DNA of 64,000 bases from Lachnospiraceae bacterium (GTDB lineage Bacteria > Bacillota > Clostridia > Lachnospirales > Lachnospiraceae), in assembly GCA_021769135.1 (NCBI GenBank), contig JAETTM010000026.1:16420-80419 (forward strand), in the 5' to 3' direction. Every line of letters begins with the position of its first letter. Position 1 is the first letter of the stretch. Positions 17,779-26,094 of this stretch are shown piece by piece. The translations under genes and the position numbers were made by a program. The notes under the pieces are model-generated. The model searched no databases and was not told where the DNA came from. It saw nothing but the letters and a program-made list of their open reading frames with translations.

Positions 17779-17823
17779 TTTTTCGTGCAAAATATTGTAT
17801 TTTTCGTGCAAATAGCATATACT
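17779..17823 (+). promoter_or_regulatory. DinJ-YafQ promoter with 21-bp phased direct repeat
   Basis: TTTTTCGTGCAAA occurs at 17779-17791 and 17800-17812, 21 bp apart. A -35-like TTGTAT (17795-17800) and TATACT (17818-17823), 17 bp apart, lie among them. This fits autorepression by the antitoxin or complex. Confidence 0.6.
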
Positions 17824-17849
17824 GTAATCATCAGAAAGGAGATGATGAT

Positions 17850-18128
17850 ATGGCTGGCTCTACAACAAATATCAGTATCCGCATGGATTCAGACTTGAAA
17901 GCGCAAGCTGACAGGCTGTTCGGAGAACTCGGCATGAATCTGACAACAGCATTTAACATTTTTGTCCGTCAATCGCTCCGTGAGGGGCGGATTCCCTTTG
18001 AAGTTTCCCTCAACCAGCCTAACAGCGCAACAATTGCCGCCATGCTGGAGGCGGAAAGGATTGCGAAAGACCCGTCAGTGAAAGGATATACTGATTTGGA
18101 TGAACTGTTCGCAGACCTGATGGAATGA
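17850..18128 (+). CDS. dinJ: RelB/DinJ family antitoxin
   Basis: A 92-residue antitoxin that should bind and neutralise the YafQ toxin encoded next and repress its own promoter. The N-terminal ribbon-helix-helix is clear: NISIRMDSDLKAQADRLF, then GMNLTTAFNIFVRQSL. The C-terminal half, which wraps the toxin in this family, is acidic and ends in DLDELFADLME. ATG 17850 follows AAAGGAGATGAT; upstream in-frame codons lie in the neighbouring gene and repeat. Its stop overlaps the toxin start (ATGA), the usual coupled arrangement. Confidence 0.93.
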   Translation: MAGSTTNISIRMDSDLKAQADRLFGELGMNLTTAFNIFVRQSLREGRIPFEVSLNQPNSATIAAMLEAERIAKDPSVKGYTDLDELFADLME

Positions 18129-18415
18129 GGAATGTAAAGTATACTGTCAAGTACACCACGCAATTTAAAAGAGACTATAAATTGGCAATGAAGCGGGGGA
18201 TGGACATCGGGCTGCTTGAGGACGTGATTTCCACGCTTGCTATGGGGCTTCCCCTCCCAGAGAAAAACCGGGAACATGCTCTGACCGGAAACTGGGCCGG
18301 ATACCGTGAGTGCCATGTTCTGCCAGACTGGTTGCTGATATACCGCATTGATGATGGAGTTTTGGTACTGATTTTATCCTGCACCGGAACACACAGCGAT
18401 TTGTTTGGCGGATGA
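18125..18415 (+). CDS. yafQ: YafQ family mRNA interferase toxin
   Basis: A 96-residue toxin of the YafQ branch of the RelE superfamily, which cleaves mRNA in the ribosome. The family's functional residues are all visible: His51 (EHALTGNW), His64 (YRECHV), Asp68-Trp69 (PDWLLIYR), Arg74, His90 and Phe94 (TGTHSDLF). It overlaps the antitoxin gene by 4 bp. The module is intact and expected to be active. It lies between two copies of a 27-bp repeat derived from the end of the upstream gene, which points to recent acquisition. Confidence 0.94.
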   Translation: MRNVKYTVKYTTQFKRDYKLAMKRGMDIGLLEDVISTLAMGLPLPEKNREHALTGNWAGYRECHVLPDWLLIYRIDDGVLVLILSCTGTHSDLFGG

Positions 18416-18440
18416 ACTCCGCCTGCCGCCGTATGGGATG

Positions 18441-18467
18441 CATCTGATGCACAGGGAAGAGGCGAAT
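18441..18467. repeat. 27-bp direct repeat, right copy, flanking DinJ-YafQ
   Basis: Right-hand copy of the repeat at 17732-17758, 709 bp away. In frame it would encode HLMHREEANCNRKR and a stop, plausibly the original end of the membrane-protein gene. It lies just upstream of the hydrolase gene. Confidence 0.85.
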
Positions 18468-18495
18468 TGTAATAGGAAGAGGTGAATCGAAGCAA

Positions 18496-19176
18496 ATGGA
18501 TATCAGGCATTTCTATACGGAAAAGGGGCAAGGAAAACCGCTTATTCTGCTTCATGGGAATGGGGAGGAGAGCAGTTATTTTGAAAAGCAGATGGACGAA
18601 TTTGCGCACTATTTTCGCGTATATGCTTTGGATACGAGAGGACACGGAAATACGCCGCGGGGAGACAAACCTTTCAGCATCCGTCAGTTCACAGAGGACT
18701 TGCGGGGGTTTATGGAGGAACAAGGGATAGCCAAGACCCACTTGCTGGGATTTTCCGATGGAGGCAATATTGCGATGGTATTTGCAATCAAATACCCTGA
18801 CTATGTGGACAGATTAATCTTAAACGGCGCTAATCTGAATGCAGCCGGCGTAAAACCCGGCACACAGATTCCTATAGAAATTGGGTATAAAATTGCCCGG
18901 AAATTTGCAGGAAAAAGCAGCAAGGCCAGGTTAAACGCGGAGATGCTGGGATTGATGGTTAATGACCCGGATGTATCCGTAGAGGAACTTAGCAGGATAC
19001 GGGCAAAGACGCTGGTTATCGCAGGAAAAAGGGATATGATTAAAGAGGCGCACACAAAGTTGATTGCCGCGAGTATCCGTGATGCGGAGCTGGCAATTAT
19101 TGACGGGAATCATTTTATAGCGAATAAAAACCCGGAGGCCTTCAACGCCAGGGTGCTTGCTTTCCTGGAAGAATAG
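18496..19176 (+). CDS. alpha/beta hydrolase
   Basis: A 226-residue alpha/beta-fold hydrolase, probably cytosolic. Visible are the oxyanion-hole HGNG near residue 18, the nucleophile elbow GFSDGG around residue 85, the acid in GKRDM and the catalytic histidine in GNHF near the C-terminus. The family includes esterases, lipases and C-C hydrolases; the substrate cannot be read from sequence. The start at 18496 lacks a close binding site (AGAGGTG is about 14 bases upstream). Before the DinJ-YafQ module arrived, this gene would have directly followed the membrane protein gene at 17291, perhaps in one operon. Confidence 0.88.
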   Translation: MDIRHFYTEKGQGKPLILLHGNGEESSYFEKQMDEFAHYFRVYALDTRGHGNTPRGDKPFSIRQFTEDLRGFMEEQGIAKTHLLGFSDGGNIAMVFAIKYPDYVDRLILNGANLNAAGVKPGTQIPIEIGYKIARKFAGKSSKARLNAEMLGLMVNDPDVSVEELSRIRAKTLVIAGKRDMIKEAHTKLIAASIRDAELAIIDGNHFIANKNPEAFNARVLAFLEE

Positions 19177-19235
19177 GATTTACGGAAGCTTTGAAAGGAT
19201 GAAAAAGGATAAAATATTGCGGCGGAAGTTGTTAA

Positions 19236-19258
19236 ATAGGCAATCCCGGATTGTCTAT
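19236..19258. terminator. possible bidirectional terminator
   Basis: ATAGGCAATC and GATTGTCTAT form a stem of about ten pairs (one G-T) around CCG. It sits at the shared 3' end of the hydrolase and the convergent acetyltransferase gene, overlapping the latter's stop. Confidence 0.45.
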
Positions 19259-19767
19259 TGCTGCCTTAAATCCAGATACATCATTTCGAAATCATAATAA
19301 GCGTTTCCTATTTTGAAATACGCAGGTATGGTGCCGATGCGCCGAAAACCATATTTTTCATATACATGAATTGCGTTTTCGTTGTCGCTCCGTACTTCAA
19401 GCTGGATGATTTCTATATCATTTTGGCGGGCATATTCAATTAGTTTTTCCATGAGCATGCTGCCGATTCCTTTATTCCATTGGGATTTGATGATAGCCAG
19501 GCTCATTTCGGCACGGTGGCTCATCCGGCGGGGGAATCCGCTTAAATTACAGTGGCCAACTATTTCCCCGCATTTCCAGGCACCATATTGGACGGACTGC
19601 CTGGAAGAGTGCGACTGCTGGAGAAATTCCCTCTCCTGCTCTATGGTAACAGGAAGGCCTTCTTTTCCAAATGTCAGATTATCGGTTTCGCCGCCTATCT
19701 TTTTCAGGTATTCAATCATTTTTTCCGCATCTTCGGGCAATAGCTCCCTTATTTCAATATTCTCCAT
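19255..19767 (-). CDS. GNAT family N-acetyltransferase
   Basis: A 170-residue acetyltransferase of the GNAT fold, using acetyl-CoA. The acetyl-CoA loop is read as QWNKGIGSMLMEKLIEYA (the R/Q-x-x-G-x-G/A pattern), and the C-terminal VYEKYGFRRIGT is the usual beta6/7 region. It resembles RimI/YhbS-type enzymes acting on small molecules or proteins; the substrate is unknown. The ATG at 19767 follows AAGGAG with 9-base spacing. A long hairpin (19787-19846) lies just upstream of it. Confidence 0.9.
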   Translation of the reverse strand: MENIEIRELLPEDAEKMIEYLKKIGGETDNLTFGKEGLPVTIEQEREFLQQSHSSRQSVQYGAWKCGEIVGHCNLSGFPRRMSHRAEMSLAIIKSQWNKGIGSMLMEKLIEYARQNDIEIIQLEVRSDNENAIHVYEKYGFRRIGTIPAYFKIGNAYYDFEMMYLDLRQQ

Positions 19768-19786
19768 GGGGATTCGCTCCTTTATG

Positions 19787-19846
19787 GTAACAGTTTAGCT
19801 TTTCGGCTGTTTGCAGCCAGTGCAAAGTCCTGGGCTGAACAGTTAC
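19787..19846. repeat. hairpin of the GTAACAG family
   Basis: GTAACAGTTTAGC (19787-19799) pairs with GCTGAACAGTTAC (19834-19846), with one mismatch and one G-T pair. It shares the GTAACAG/GTTAC ends with hairpins at 15959 and 58014. It has no T-tract on either side and its role is unknown. Confidence 0.5.
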
Positions 19847-19947
19847 TCTTTATGTCCTATTATTTTACTATACTTATGCATATTATGCCACTGGATTTTT
19901 AAGAGACCTTAATTCCGTAGAAAAGGCTGTACGGCCAGTTCCAATAC

Positions 19948-20077
19948 ATGGTATAATATCGAAACAGAAGGGCATTGTTTCGACTATCTGATTCCATGTG
20001 CGCTAGTGCGCACAGAATTATGGTATAATATCGAAACAGAAGGGCGCTGTTTGGACTGTCTGATTCTATGTGCGCTA
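19948..20077 (+). repeat. 72-bp tandem duplication carrying a promoter -10
   Basis: Two copies starting at 19948 and 20020 agree at about 53 of 58 positions and then diverge. Each begins ATGGTATAATATCGAAACAG, so each carries a TATAAT (19952 and 20024 regions). The duplication lies upstream of the double acetyltransferase gene. Confidence 0.7.
19997..20014. promoter_or_regulatory. perfect 7-bp palindrome, possible operator
   Basis: TGTGCGCTAGTGCGCACA has perfect 7-base arms. It lies immediately upstream of the second TATAAT, where the -35 should be, so a bound protein would block or replace -35 contact. The matching part of the second copy is degenerate. Confidence 0.5.
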
Positions 20078-20126
20078 ATACGTGTGGCCCATTATTGCAT
20101 GCAGAAAAGGAAGAGAGAAAAGGAAG

Positions 20127-21332
20127 ATGGAGCATAAGGGAACGAAAATAATTGAAACAAAACGTCTTATACTTAGGCCATTTCGAATGGAGGATGCGGA
20201 ATTTATGTTCCGCAATTGGGCATCCGACCCGGAAGTGACTAGATTTCTGACCTGGCCTGCGCACAGGAATATAGGCGATTCAGAGCGGGTTATACAGGAG
20301 TGGATGGATAAAATAGATGACCCTGAAAGCTATCAATGGGCGATAGAATGGAAAATAACCCACGAACCTATTGGAAGTATGGGGGCTGTGAGAATAGATA
20401 ACAGGACAGAGTCTGCCACAATCGGCTACTGCATCGGCCGCAGCTGGTGGGGAAAAGGGGTTACTGCGGAAGCATTGCGGGCGGTCATCCGTTTCTTTTT
20501 TGACGAAGTAGGGATGAACTGTGTCAATTCCTGCCATGACCCCCGGAATCCCAATTCCGGAAAAGTGATGAAAAAATGTGGCATGGTCTATGAAGGAACG
20601 TGGAGGGCAGGCGGCGTAAATAATATGGGGGTATGCGACGAGTCCTGGTATTCCATTTTGAGAGAAGAATATTATGGGGGAAAGAAGCCGGAAATAATAA
20701 TCCGCAATGAAAATGGGGATGATTATCGTGCTGTGGAAGAATTGACGAGGAAGGCTTTCTGGAATGTGAATGTGCCGGGGTGTAATGAGCATTATCTGGT
20801 GCATGTTATGCGCCAGCATGAGGATTTTATCCCGGAACTGGATTTGGTGGCGGTGACGGCGGACGGAAAAATTGTGGGGAATGTAATGTATACCAGGGCA
20901 AAGGTGCGGGATGAAAAGGGAGAGGAAAGGACAGTCCTCACTTTTGGGCCAATCAGCGTCCTGCCCAGATATCAGAGGCAGGGAATCGGGAAAATGCTTT
21001 TGGAATACAGTTTTCGGAAAGCAGCGGAAATGGGATATTCGGCCATTGTCATATTCGGCAACCCGGCCAACTATGTTGCCAGAGGGTTTAAAAGCTGTAA
21101 AAAGTATAACGTGTGCGCGGCGGATGGCGTCTACCCTTCCGCGATGCTTGTAAAGGAACTGGCAGAAGGGCTGTTGGACGGAAGGAAATGGTTTTACCGG
21201 GAAAGCCCTGTATTTGAGTTTAGCGGCAACGAAGCGGAGAAGTTTGATGAGGCATTTGAGCCTATGGAAAAGGGGTTTAGCTTTAGTCAGGAGGAATTTT
21301 ATATCCATAGCCATTCGGCGATAAGGGATTAA
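20127..21332 (+). CDS. tandem GNAT acetyltransferase (two fused domains)
   Basis: A 401-residue protein with two GNAT domains. Residues about 1-180 resemble RimJ/RimL-type enzymes (ETKRLILRPFRMEDAEFMF at the start, then RSWWGKGVTAEALRAVIRF and the MKKCGMVYEG segment). Residues about 190-400 resemble the YhbS type (ILPRYQRQGIGKMLLEYSF-like acetyl-CoA loop as VLPRYQRQGIGKMLLEY, then ARGFKSCKKYN). Single-domain relatives of both kinds are common; the fusion suggests linked substrates. ATG 20127 follows AGGAAG. Transcription probably comes from the duplicated promoter region upstream. Confidence 0.9.
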   Translation: MEHKGTKIIETKRLILRPFRMEDAEFMFRNWASDPEVTRFLTWPAHRNIGDSERVIQEWMDKIDDPESYQWAIEWKITHEPIGSMGAVRIDNRTESATIGYCIGRSWWGKGVTAEALRAVIRFFFDEVGMNCVNSCHDPRNPNSGKVMKKCGMVYEGTWRAGGVNNMGVCDESWYSILREEYYGGKKPEIIIRNENGDDYRAVEELTRKAFWNVNVPGCNEHYLVHVMRQHEDFIPELDLVAVTADGKIVGNVMYTRAKVRDEKGEERTVLTFGPISVLPRYQRQGIGKMLLEYSFRKAAEMGYSAIVIFGNPANYVARGFKSCKKYNVCAADGVYPSAMLVKELAEGLLDGRKWFYRESPVFEFSGNEAEKFDEAFEPMEKGFSFSQEEFYIHSHSAIRD

Positions 21333-21493
21333 AGTGAATTGGCTTCCAAATGCGTGAAATGCAGTATGGGAAAGGAAAATGGAGATTTCCTGTATTTGGT
21401 TACTGGCAGATGGGTTTTGCACAAAAGGCTGAGGCATGCTACTATAAAAAGCAGAAATATTGTAAACAATGAGCCGGGAAAGGAAATAGCTTT

Positions 21494-22642
21494 ATGGAAT
21501 ATTTTGTTACAGAAATTCAGATAAAACAATTGAGGCATTTGTCCAATATATGTATAGAGCTAAACCATAATAAGCGTACGAATTTGCTGTTGACTGGGAA
21601 AAATGGTTCGGGAAAAACAACGGTATTGCGTGCTATGAAGGATTATTTAGCGGCCATTAACCAAGGGGTTTTTGCAGATTTTGAAGCAACGGGAATGGAT
21701 GATAATCATTATGGGCTTCGTGTTGTTTTTAATAAAAATGTTGGGATAGATGAAGCATATGCCAGAGGAAGATTCCTGACGGCATTTTATAGCGCTGACC
21801 GGAAAACAAGTATTGTGAAGCATAAAAATATAGAAGATGTTGTCTTAAAGACAAGTTATCCGCTGGAATCAAATCCGGGAAATGTATTGTTAAAATATTT
21901 GGTTCATTTAAAAACACAGCAGGCATATGCCAGAAACGAAGGGGATATGGCGATGGTACAGATGCTTGATGAGTGGTTCGAGCGTTTCACAAATGCTTTA
22001 AAAGTGCTGTTGGACAATCAGACAATAGAATTAAAATACGATTATAAAAATTATGATTTTCAAATTATTGAAGATGGAAAGAAAAAATTTGGATTTGACC
22101 AGTTATCGGACGGTTATTCGGCGGCTATACAGATTGTAGCAGATTTGATTTTGCGTATGGAACAGAATTGGCTGAAGAAATGCGTTTTGAGCACATATGA
22201 TGTGGAAGGCCTGGTCATGATAGACGAACTGGAAACCCATCTGCATATTAGTTTGCAGAGAAAAATCCTACCTTTTTTAGTTGAGTTTTTTCCTAAAATA
22301 CAGTTTATTGTTTCCACCCATTCGCCCTATATTTTAAATTCAATTGAAGACTGTGTTATCTATGATTTGGAAAAAAATATCCGCATGGAAAATATGTCGG
22401 GATATTCGGCGGAAGGAATAGTGGAAGGATATTTTGAATATGAGTCTTATTCAGACCTTCTTTTGAAAAAGGTTAAAAGATACGAAACGCTGGTAAATCT
22501 TCAAAATCCAACGGATGAAGAGCGGGCAGAAAGGGCAAAGATTTTGATTGGACTGAAACAATTGTCAGGGGATTTGTCAAAGGAAGCAAAAAGCGCATTC
22601 GAAGAAATAGAGCAAAAAAGGACACGATATGATAAAATTTAA
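21494..22642 (+). CDS. ptuA: Septu-like defence ATPase (PtuA type)
   Basis: A 382-residue ABC/SMC-like ATPase of the AAA type. Walker A GKNGSGKT spans residues 35-42. A signature-like QLSDGYSAAIQ lies near residue 205, Walker B with LVMIDELETHLH near residue 240, and the H-loop STHSPYILNS near residue 275. In Septu systems such an ATPase forms a complex with an HNH nuclease and degrades nucleic acid during phage infection. The next gene is an HNH protein overlapping by 14 bp, so the pair fits Septu. Base composition is lower in G+C than its neighbours, consistent with transfer. No reverse transcriptase is nearby, so it is not a retron. Confidence 0.85.
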   Translation: MEYFVTEIQIKQLRHLSNICIELNHNKRTNLLLTGKNGSGKTTVLRAMKDYLAAINQGVFADFEATGMDDNHYGLRVVFNKNVGIDEAYARGRFLTAFYSADRKTSIVKHKNIEDVVLKTSYPLESNPGNVLLKYLVHLKTQQAYARNEGDMAMVQMLDEWFERFTNALKVLLDNQTIELKYDYKNYDFQIIEDGKKKFGFDQLSDGYSAAIQIVADLILRMEQNWLKKCVLSTYDVEGLVMIDELETHLHISLQRKILPFLVEFFPKIQFIVSTHSPYILNSIEDCVIYDLEKNIRMENMSGYSAEGIVEGYFEYESYSDLLLKKVKRYETLVNLQNPTDEERAERAKILIGLKQLSGDLSKEAKSAFEEIEQKRTRYDKI

Positions 22643-23314
22643 CCGGACAAAAACCGAAAAAGCAAAAGCGGCGGTTGCATCATTAAAGGCGGTAAAAGCC
22701 GTAAATGGAAATTATAATACCCCGGAAGTAAATGCGGCTTTGGCAGAAATGTTTTGTGGAAAATGCTATATTTGCGAGAATAAAGAGGGGATTACATCCT
22801 TTCAAATAGAACATTTAAAGGCTCATAAAGGGGATGCCGAACTAAAATATGATTGGAATAATTTATTTTGGGCATGTGCACACTGCAACAATATTAAAAG
22901 AGTGGAAGATGAGCCGATATTGGATTGCACCCAGGTGGATGTAGAGAAAAAATAGCATTCCGTAAAGAAGGATATTTTGGAAAAGATGAAAAGTATGAGT
23001 TTATTCCTTTAGAGGAAACAATCGAAACAAAAAATACAGTGCATCTGTTGTACCGCGCATATTATGGAAATACACCGCAAAAGAGAATGGAAGCGGTAAA
23101 TATCCGCCGCGCCTTAAGGCGCAATTTATCGGATTTTAAAAATCTGGTTAGAGAATATTACGAAGCGGAAGATTATGACAAAGAAGATATTTTATGTGCG
23201 ATTAAAAAAGAGATAGGGAAGGGCTCCGCTTTCGCGGCATTTAAAAGGTGGCTGTTATGGGACAACAAAGAAAAATATGGGGATTTGCTGCAGCGTTGCG
23301 GGCATTTAGACTAG
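22629..23314 (+). pseudogene. ptuB: Septu-like HNH nuclease (PtuB type), split by a frameshift at A6
   Basis: The first 108 codons hold the HNH core: CYIC (46-49), QIEH (59-62) and CAHC-NN (83-88). A TAG then follows the codons GAG AAA AAA (about 22949). In the -1 frame the text continues without a break as IAFRKEGYFGKDEKYEF to 23314, about 120 more residues that keep good coding character. The full product would be about 228 residues. Either one A was lost from an A7 tract (or the base call is wrong), or ribosomes or polymerase slip on A6 to make both forms. It is kept here as a disrupted gene; the nuclease motifs are intact in the first part. Confidence 0.8.
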
Positions 23315-23362
23315 TGTGCTGTATGGAAATCCTTTGAGTAATTGTTGCAGGAGGCAAAAAAG

Positions 23363-24052
23363 ATGAGCATAGCATTATGGGGCGGTTCGATAAGCGACTT
23401 GAGCATTGGCTCGATGATTTTACGGGTTATATTGGCGATGATATGCGGCGGTACGATTGGCTGGGACAGGCAGAGGTCGAAGCATCCGGCGGGGATGAGG
23501 ACCTATATGCTGGTGTGCCTGGGCGCCTGCGTTGTCATGATTACAGGGGAATTTCTGTTTCGGCAATACAATACGGGGGATCCGGCCAGGCTGGGCGCGC
23601 AGGTCATAAGCGGAATCGGTTTTCTCGGCGCCGGCAGCATTGTGGTTTCCGGAAGGTCAAAAATAAGGGGGCTGACTACCGCAGCTGGGCTGTGGACCTC
23701 GGCTTGCATCGGCCTGGTAATTGGAACGGGCTTTCTGGAATGCGGCATAGTGGCCACTTTTGCCGTCTATATTATTGTGAAATATTTTAAGAAGCTGGAA
23801 GGTAAAATTACATATAATGACGGGTGGTTCAGCGTTTATGTCCAGCTGGAGGAAATTTCACGGCTGACGGATTTGTATGACAGCGTGAGCGGCCTGGGGA
23901 TGAAGGTAGGGGATGTCCAAATTTATGGAAAGAAAAATAAGCTGCCCGAAGCTGTGGTATCCATCCAGAATTCCTCTGGACAGGGCAGGGATGAGGTGCT
24001 GGCAACATTGAATGGGATAAAGGGTATCATTGAGGTGAAATATATTTCATAA
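23363..24052 (+). CDS. MgtC/SapB family membrane protein
   Basis: A 229-residue protein. The N-terminal 140 residues hold about four hydrophobic segments with the MgtC pattern ICGGTIGWDRQR, HPAGMRTYMLVCLGA and AQVISGIGFLGAG. The C-terminal 80 residues form a small soluble ACT-like domain. MgtC proteins are linked to magnesium limitation and modulation of the ATP synthase in some bacteria; in clostridia the role is not established. ATG 23363 follows GGAGG at 8 bases. It may be cotranscribed with the Septu genes because the gap is only 48 bp, but the families are unrelated. Confidence 0.92.
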   Translation: MSIALWGGSISDLSIGSMILRVILAMICGGTIGWDRQRSKHPAGMRTYMLVCLGACVVMITGEFLFRQYNTGDPARLGAQVISGIGFLGAGSIVVSGRSKIRGLTTAAGLWTSACIGLVIGTGFLECGIVATFAVYIIVKYFKKLEGKITYNDGWFSVYVQLEEISRLTDLYDSVSGLGMKVGDVQIYGKKNKLPEAVVSIQNSSGQGRDEVLATLNGIKGIIEVKYIS

Positions 24053-24160
24053 GTACCTGATGGGGCAGGCAGCATTCCCCGGACTATTTCCGGAATCATC
24101 CATCGGATGCTTCCGGATACTTTTTAAGGTAATGGATAGAAGCTTCATTCGCTAAAAGAG

Positions 24161-26059
24161 TCAGTTAATAAACTGGGAAACAAAGTCAATCAGGTTATCG
24201 GCCAATACCAATTTCTGGACCTTTTTCGGGTCTCCTAATGTCCTGACTACGCCGTTATAGAGCTCCATGAACTTTTTCCGGTCGTTTTGCTGTACGGCAA
24301 TCATCAGAACGATGTGTATGCAGTGCTCATCCCAGAGAATCCCTTTCCTGCTGGTGAGGACACAGAACATGGTGCGTTTGGCATCCATATTGATGGCATG
24401 GGGGATGGCAAAAGTATCAAAAAAGCAGGTGGAAGACAGGCGTTCCCTTTGCAGGACAGATTCGGTAAAGCCTTCGTTTGCAAGCCCGAATTCTATAATT
24501 TTATGCCCTAAAAAGCGGATGACCTCTTCCTTTCCGTTAAAGCCATCCTGCTTGAAAAACAGGTTTTCATCAAAAAGTGAGGAGAGAAGTTTGTTATAAT
24601 GGGCTCTTTTTTTCTCTTTTGCACAATCATTAATGGCATTGGTAATGTTGATATGGTCCATCATTGTGTAAAACGGGCTGATGACCAGATTTTTGCGCCC
24701 AATGGTGTTTAATGGTTTTGTTGTTATAATCAGGTCGGACGAGGTATTGATGACTGCCTTTGCATCGGTATCGCGAAAGGCCAAAATATTAATCATATCT
24801 GAAAAGTTTTCTTTCAATTTTTTTTCCAGAGTTTCATAAATATGATGGTAGCTGTCGCAAAGGAGCAGGACAGAAACCTTATCGTCCGTATTGCAGGCCG
24901 CTTCGATGAGGTAGCCCAGATGGATACTGATAAATCCGATTTCCGAGTCGGCGATGTCTACGTGGAATTTTTTGTGTATCCGCTGTGCAACGGAAACGGA
25001 AACATCATATATGAAAGGGCAGTTCCGTTTGATGGTATTCAAAATTTCATTTTCCACGGATTGGGTATTTTTGGCCCGTTTAATCATACCGTCGATATGC
25101 AGGGCAAAGTTGTACAAGTAATCGGAGTAATCAATATCCAGCATGTAGTAGTTAAAAATATTCCTCAGGATATCGTTGATGTCGGAAATAAATTGCTCCG
25201 GCAAAATATCCTGGGATATCATATCCGCCCCATTGCTGTCGATGGGCTTAATCTGCCCTTCCAGGATGGAAGATAGGGCGATGATATCGTTGTCTTCCGG
25301 CTTGATATGGCAATGGTTCGCATACTGCTCGTAAATTTCTTTGGCGATTTTATATTCATCGGAATCCTGGCGGATTTGGGAATCTGGTGAAGCATCGATG
25401 TAGTTATCGCTTCTTACCCGGTACAATGCAATAATCACGTTGATAAGGATATTATTGTAGTAAGTGCTGTCCACGAAATAATTATATTTATGGATGGAGT
25501 TGGCTAAAATAGATTTGATTTTTTCCACGTCCATCTCAGGGAAATAGGTGGAGAGGTTGTCTATGCTGTTAAAAGCCGGATTGATTTCGTCAAAAAGCAA
25601 AGACTTAATCAGTCTTCTTTTGTCCAGCTCACTGCCATTGATTTGTATATAAGTATTTTCCCGCCCCAGATGGAGATGAAATCTGGAAAGGATATCCGGA
25701 AAGCTTTTGAGGTGCTTTTCCAGGGTGGAGCGGCTGATAAACAGCGATTCGGCAAACTCATCGATTTGGTAAGGGGATGTGGAAAAGATTAGCTTTTTTA
25801 AAATGGAATGGCTGATATTATCATCGGCAGCAGTTTCTGGTATATGCAAGGTAAGGCTCTTCCAGATGTCAGGCTCAATGCGGTAACCTTTGTTGGAAGA
25901 ATGGACAATAGGGAGTATGCGGTTGATGGAGGCGATTTCCGATTGGACTAAGCGGAGGGAAATGCCCAGCATAAGGCTTAATACATTGCCGGTAATAGGT
26001 GTGCCTGAATCGGAGATTGCGGTTAAAATGTCTCGTTGCCGTTTGCTGAATCGTTCCAT
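24161..26059 (-). CDS. PRD-containing PTS-type transcription activator (BglG/LicR-like)
   Basis: A 632-residue multidomain regulator. It starts with a helix-turn-helix (SKRQRDILTAISDSGTPITG). Two PTS-regulation domains follow in the middle (conserved histidines around FALHIDGMI and in the GFISIHLGYLIE segment). A IIB-like part comes next (VSVLLLCDSYHH), and the C-terminus is a IIA-like domain with the histidine in FFDTFAIPHAIN. Such proteins bind DNA and are switched by PTS phosphorylation. It is divergent from the PTS operon at 26305, its presumed target. Start at 26059 follows AAAGGG. Confidence 0.9.
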   Translation of the reverse strand: MERFSKRQRDILTAISDSGTPITGNVLSLMLGISLRLVQSEIASINRILPIVHSSNKGYRIEPDIWKSLTLHIPETAADDNISHSILKKLIFSTSPYQIDEFAESLFISRSTLEKHLKSFPDILSRFHLHLGRENTYIQINGSELDKRRLIKSLLFDEINPAFNSIDNLSTYFPEMDVEKIKSILANSIHKYNYFVDSTYYNNILINVIIALYRVRSDNYIDASPDSQIRQDSDEYKIAKEIYEQYANHCHIKPEDNDIIALSSILEGQIKPIDSNGADMISQDILPEQFISDINDILRNIFNYYMLDIDYSDYLYNFALHIDGMIKRAKNTQSVENEILNTIKRNCPFIYDVSVSVAQRIHKKFHVDIADSEIGFISIHLGYLIEAACNTDDKVSVLLLCDSYHHIYETLEKKLKENFSDMINILAFRDTDAKAVINTSSDLIITTKPLNTIGRKNLVISPFYTMMDHINITNAINDCAKEKKRAHYNKLLSSLFDENLFFKQDGFNGKEEVIRFLGHKIIEFGLANEGFTESVLQRERLSSTCFFDTFAIPHAINMDAKRTMFCVLTSRKGILWDEHCIHIVLMIAVQQNDRKKFMELYNGVVRTLGDPKKVQKLVLADNLIDFVSQFIN

Positions 26060-26094
26060 ATATGTAAACCATTCCCTTTCTCAGATGTAGTTTC

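Noticed and set aside
19899..20264. Minus-strand frame with a repeated peptide opposite the duplicated promoter
   Set aside because: The peptide repeat only mirrors the 72-bp DNA duplication; there is no family signal, and it overlaps the start of the acetyltransferase gene.
21494..23314. Retron-type system
   Set aside because: An ATPase and HNH pair is also found in some retrons, but no reverse transcriptase frame or msr/msd-like region lies on either side.
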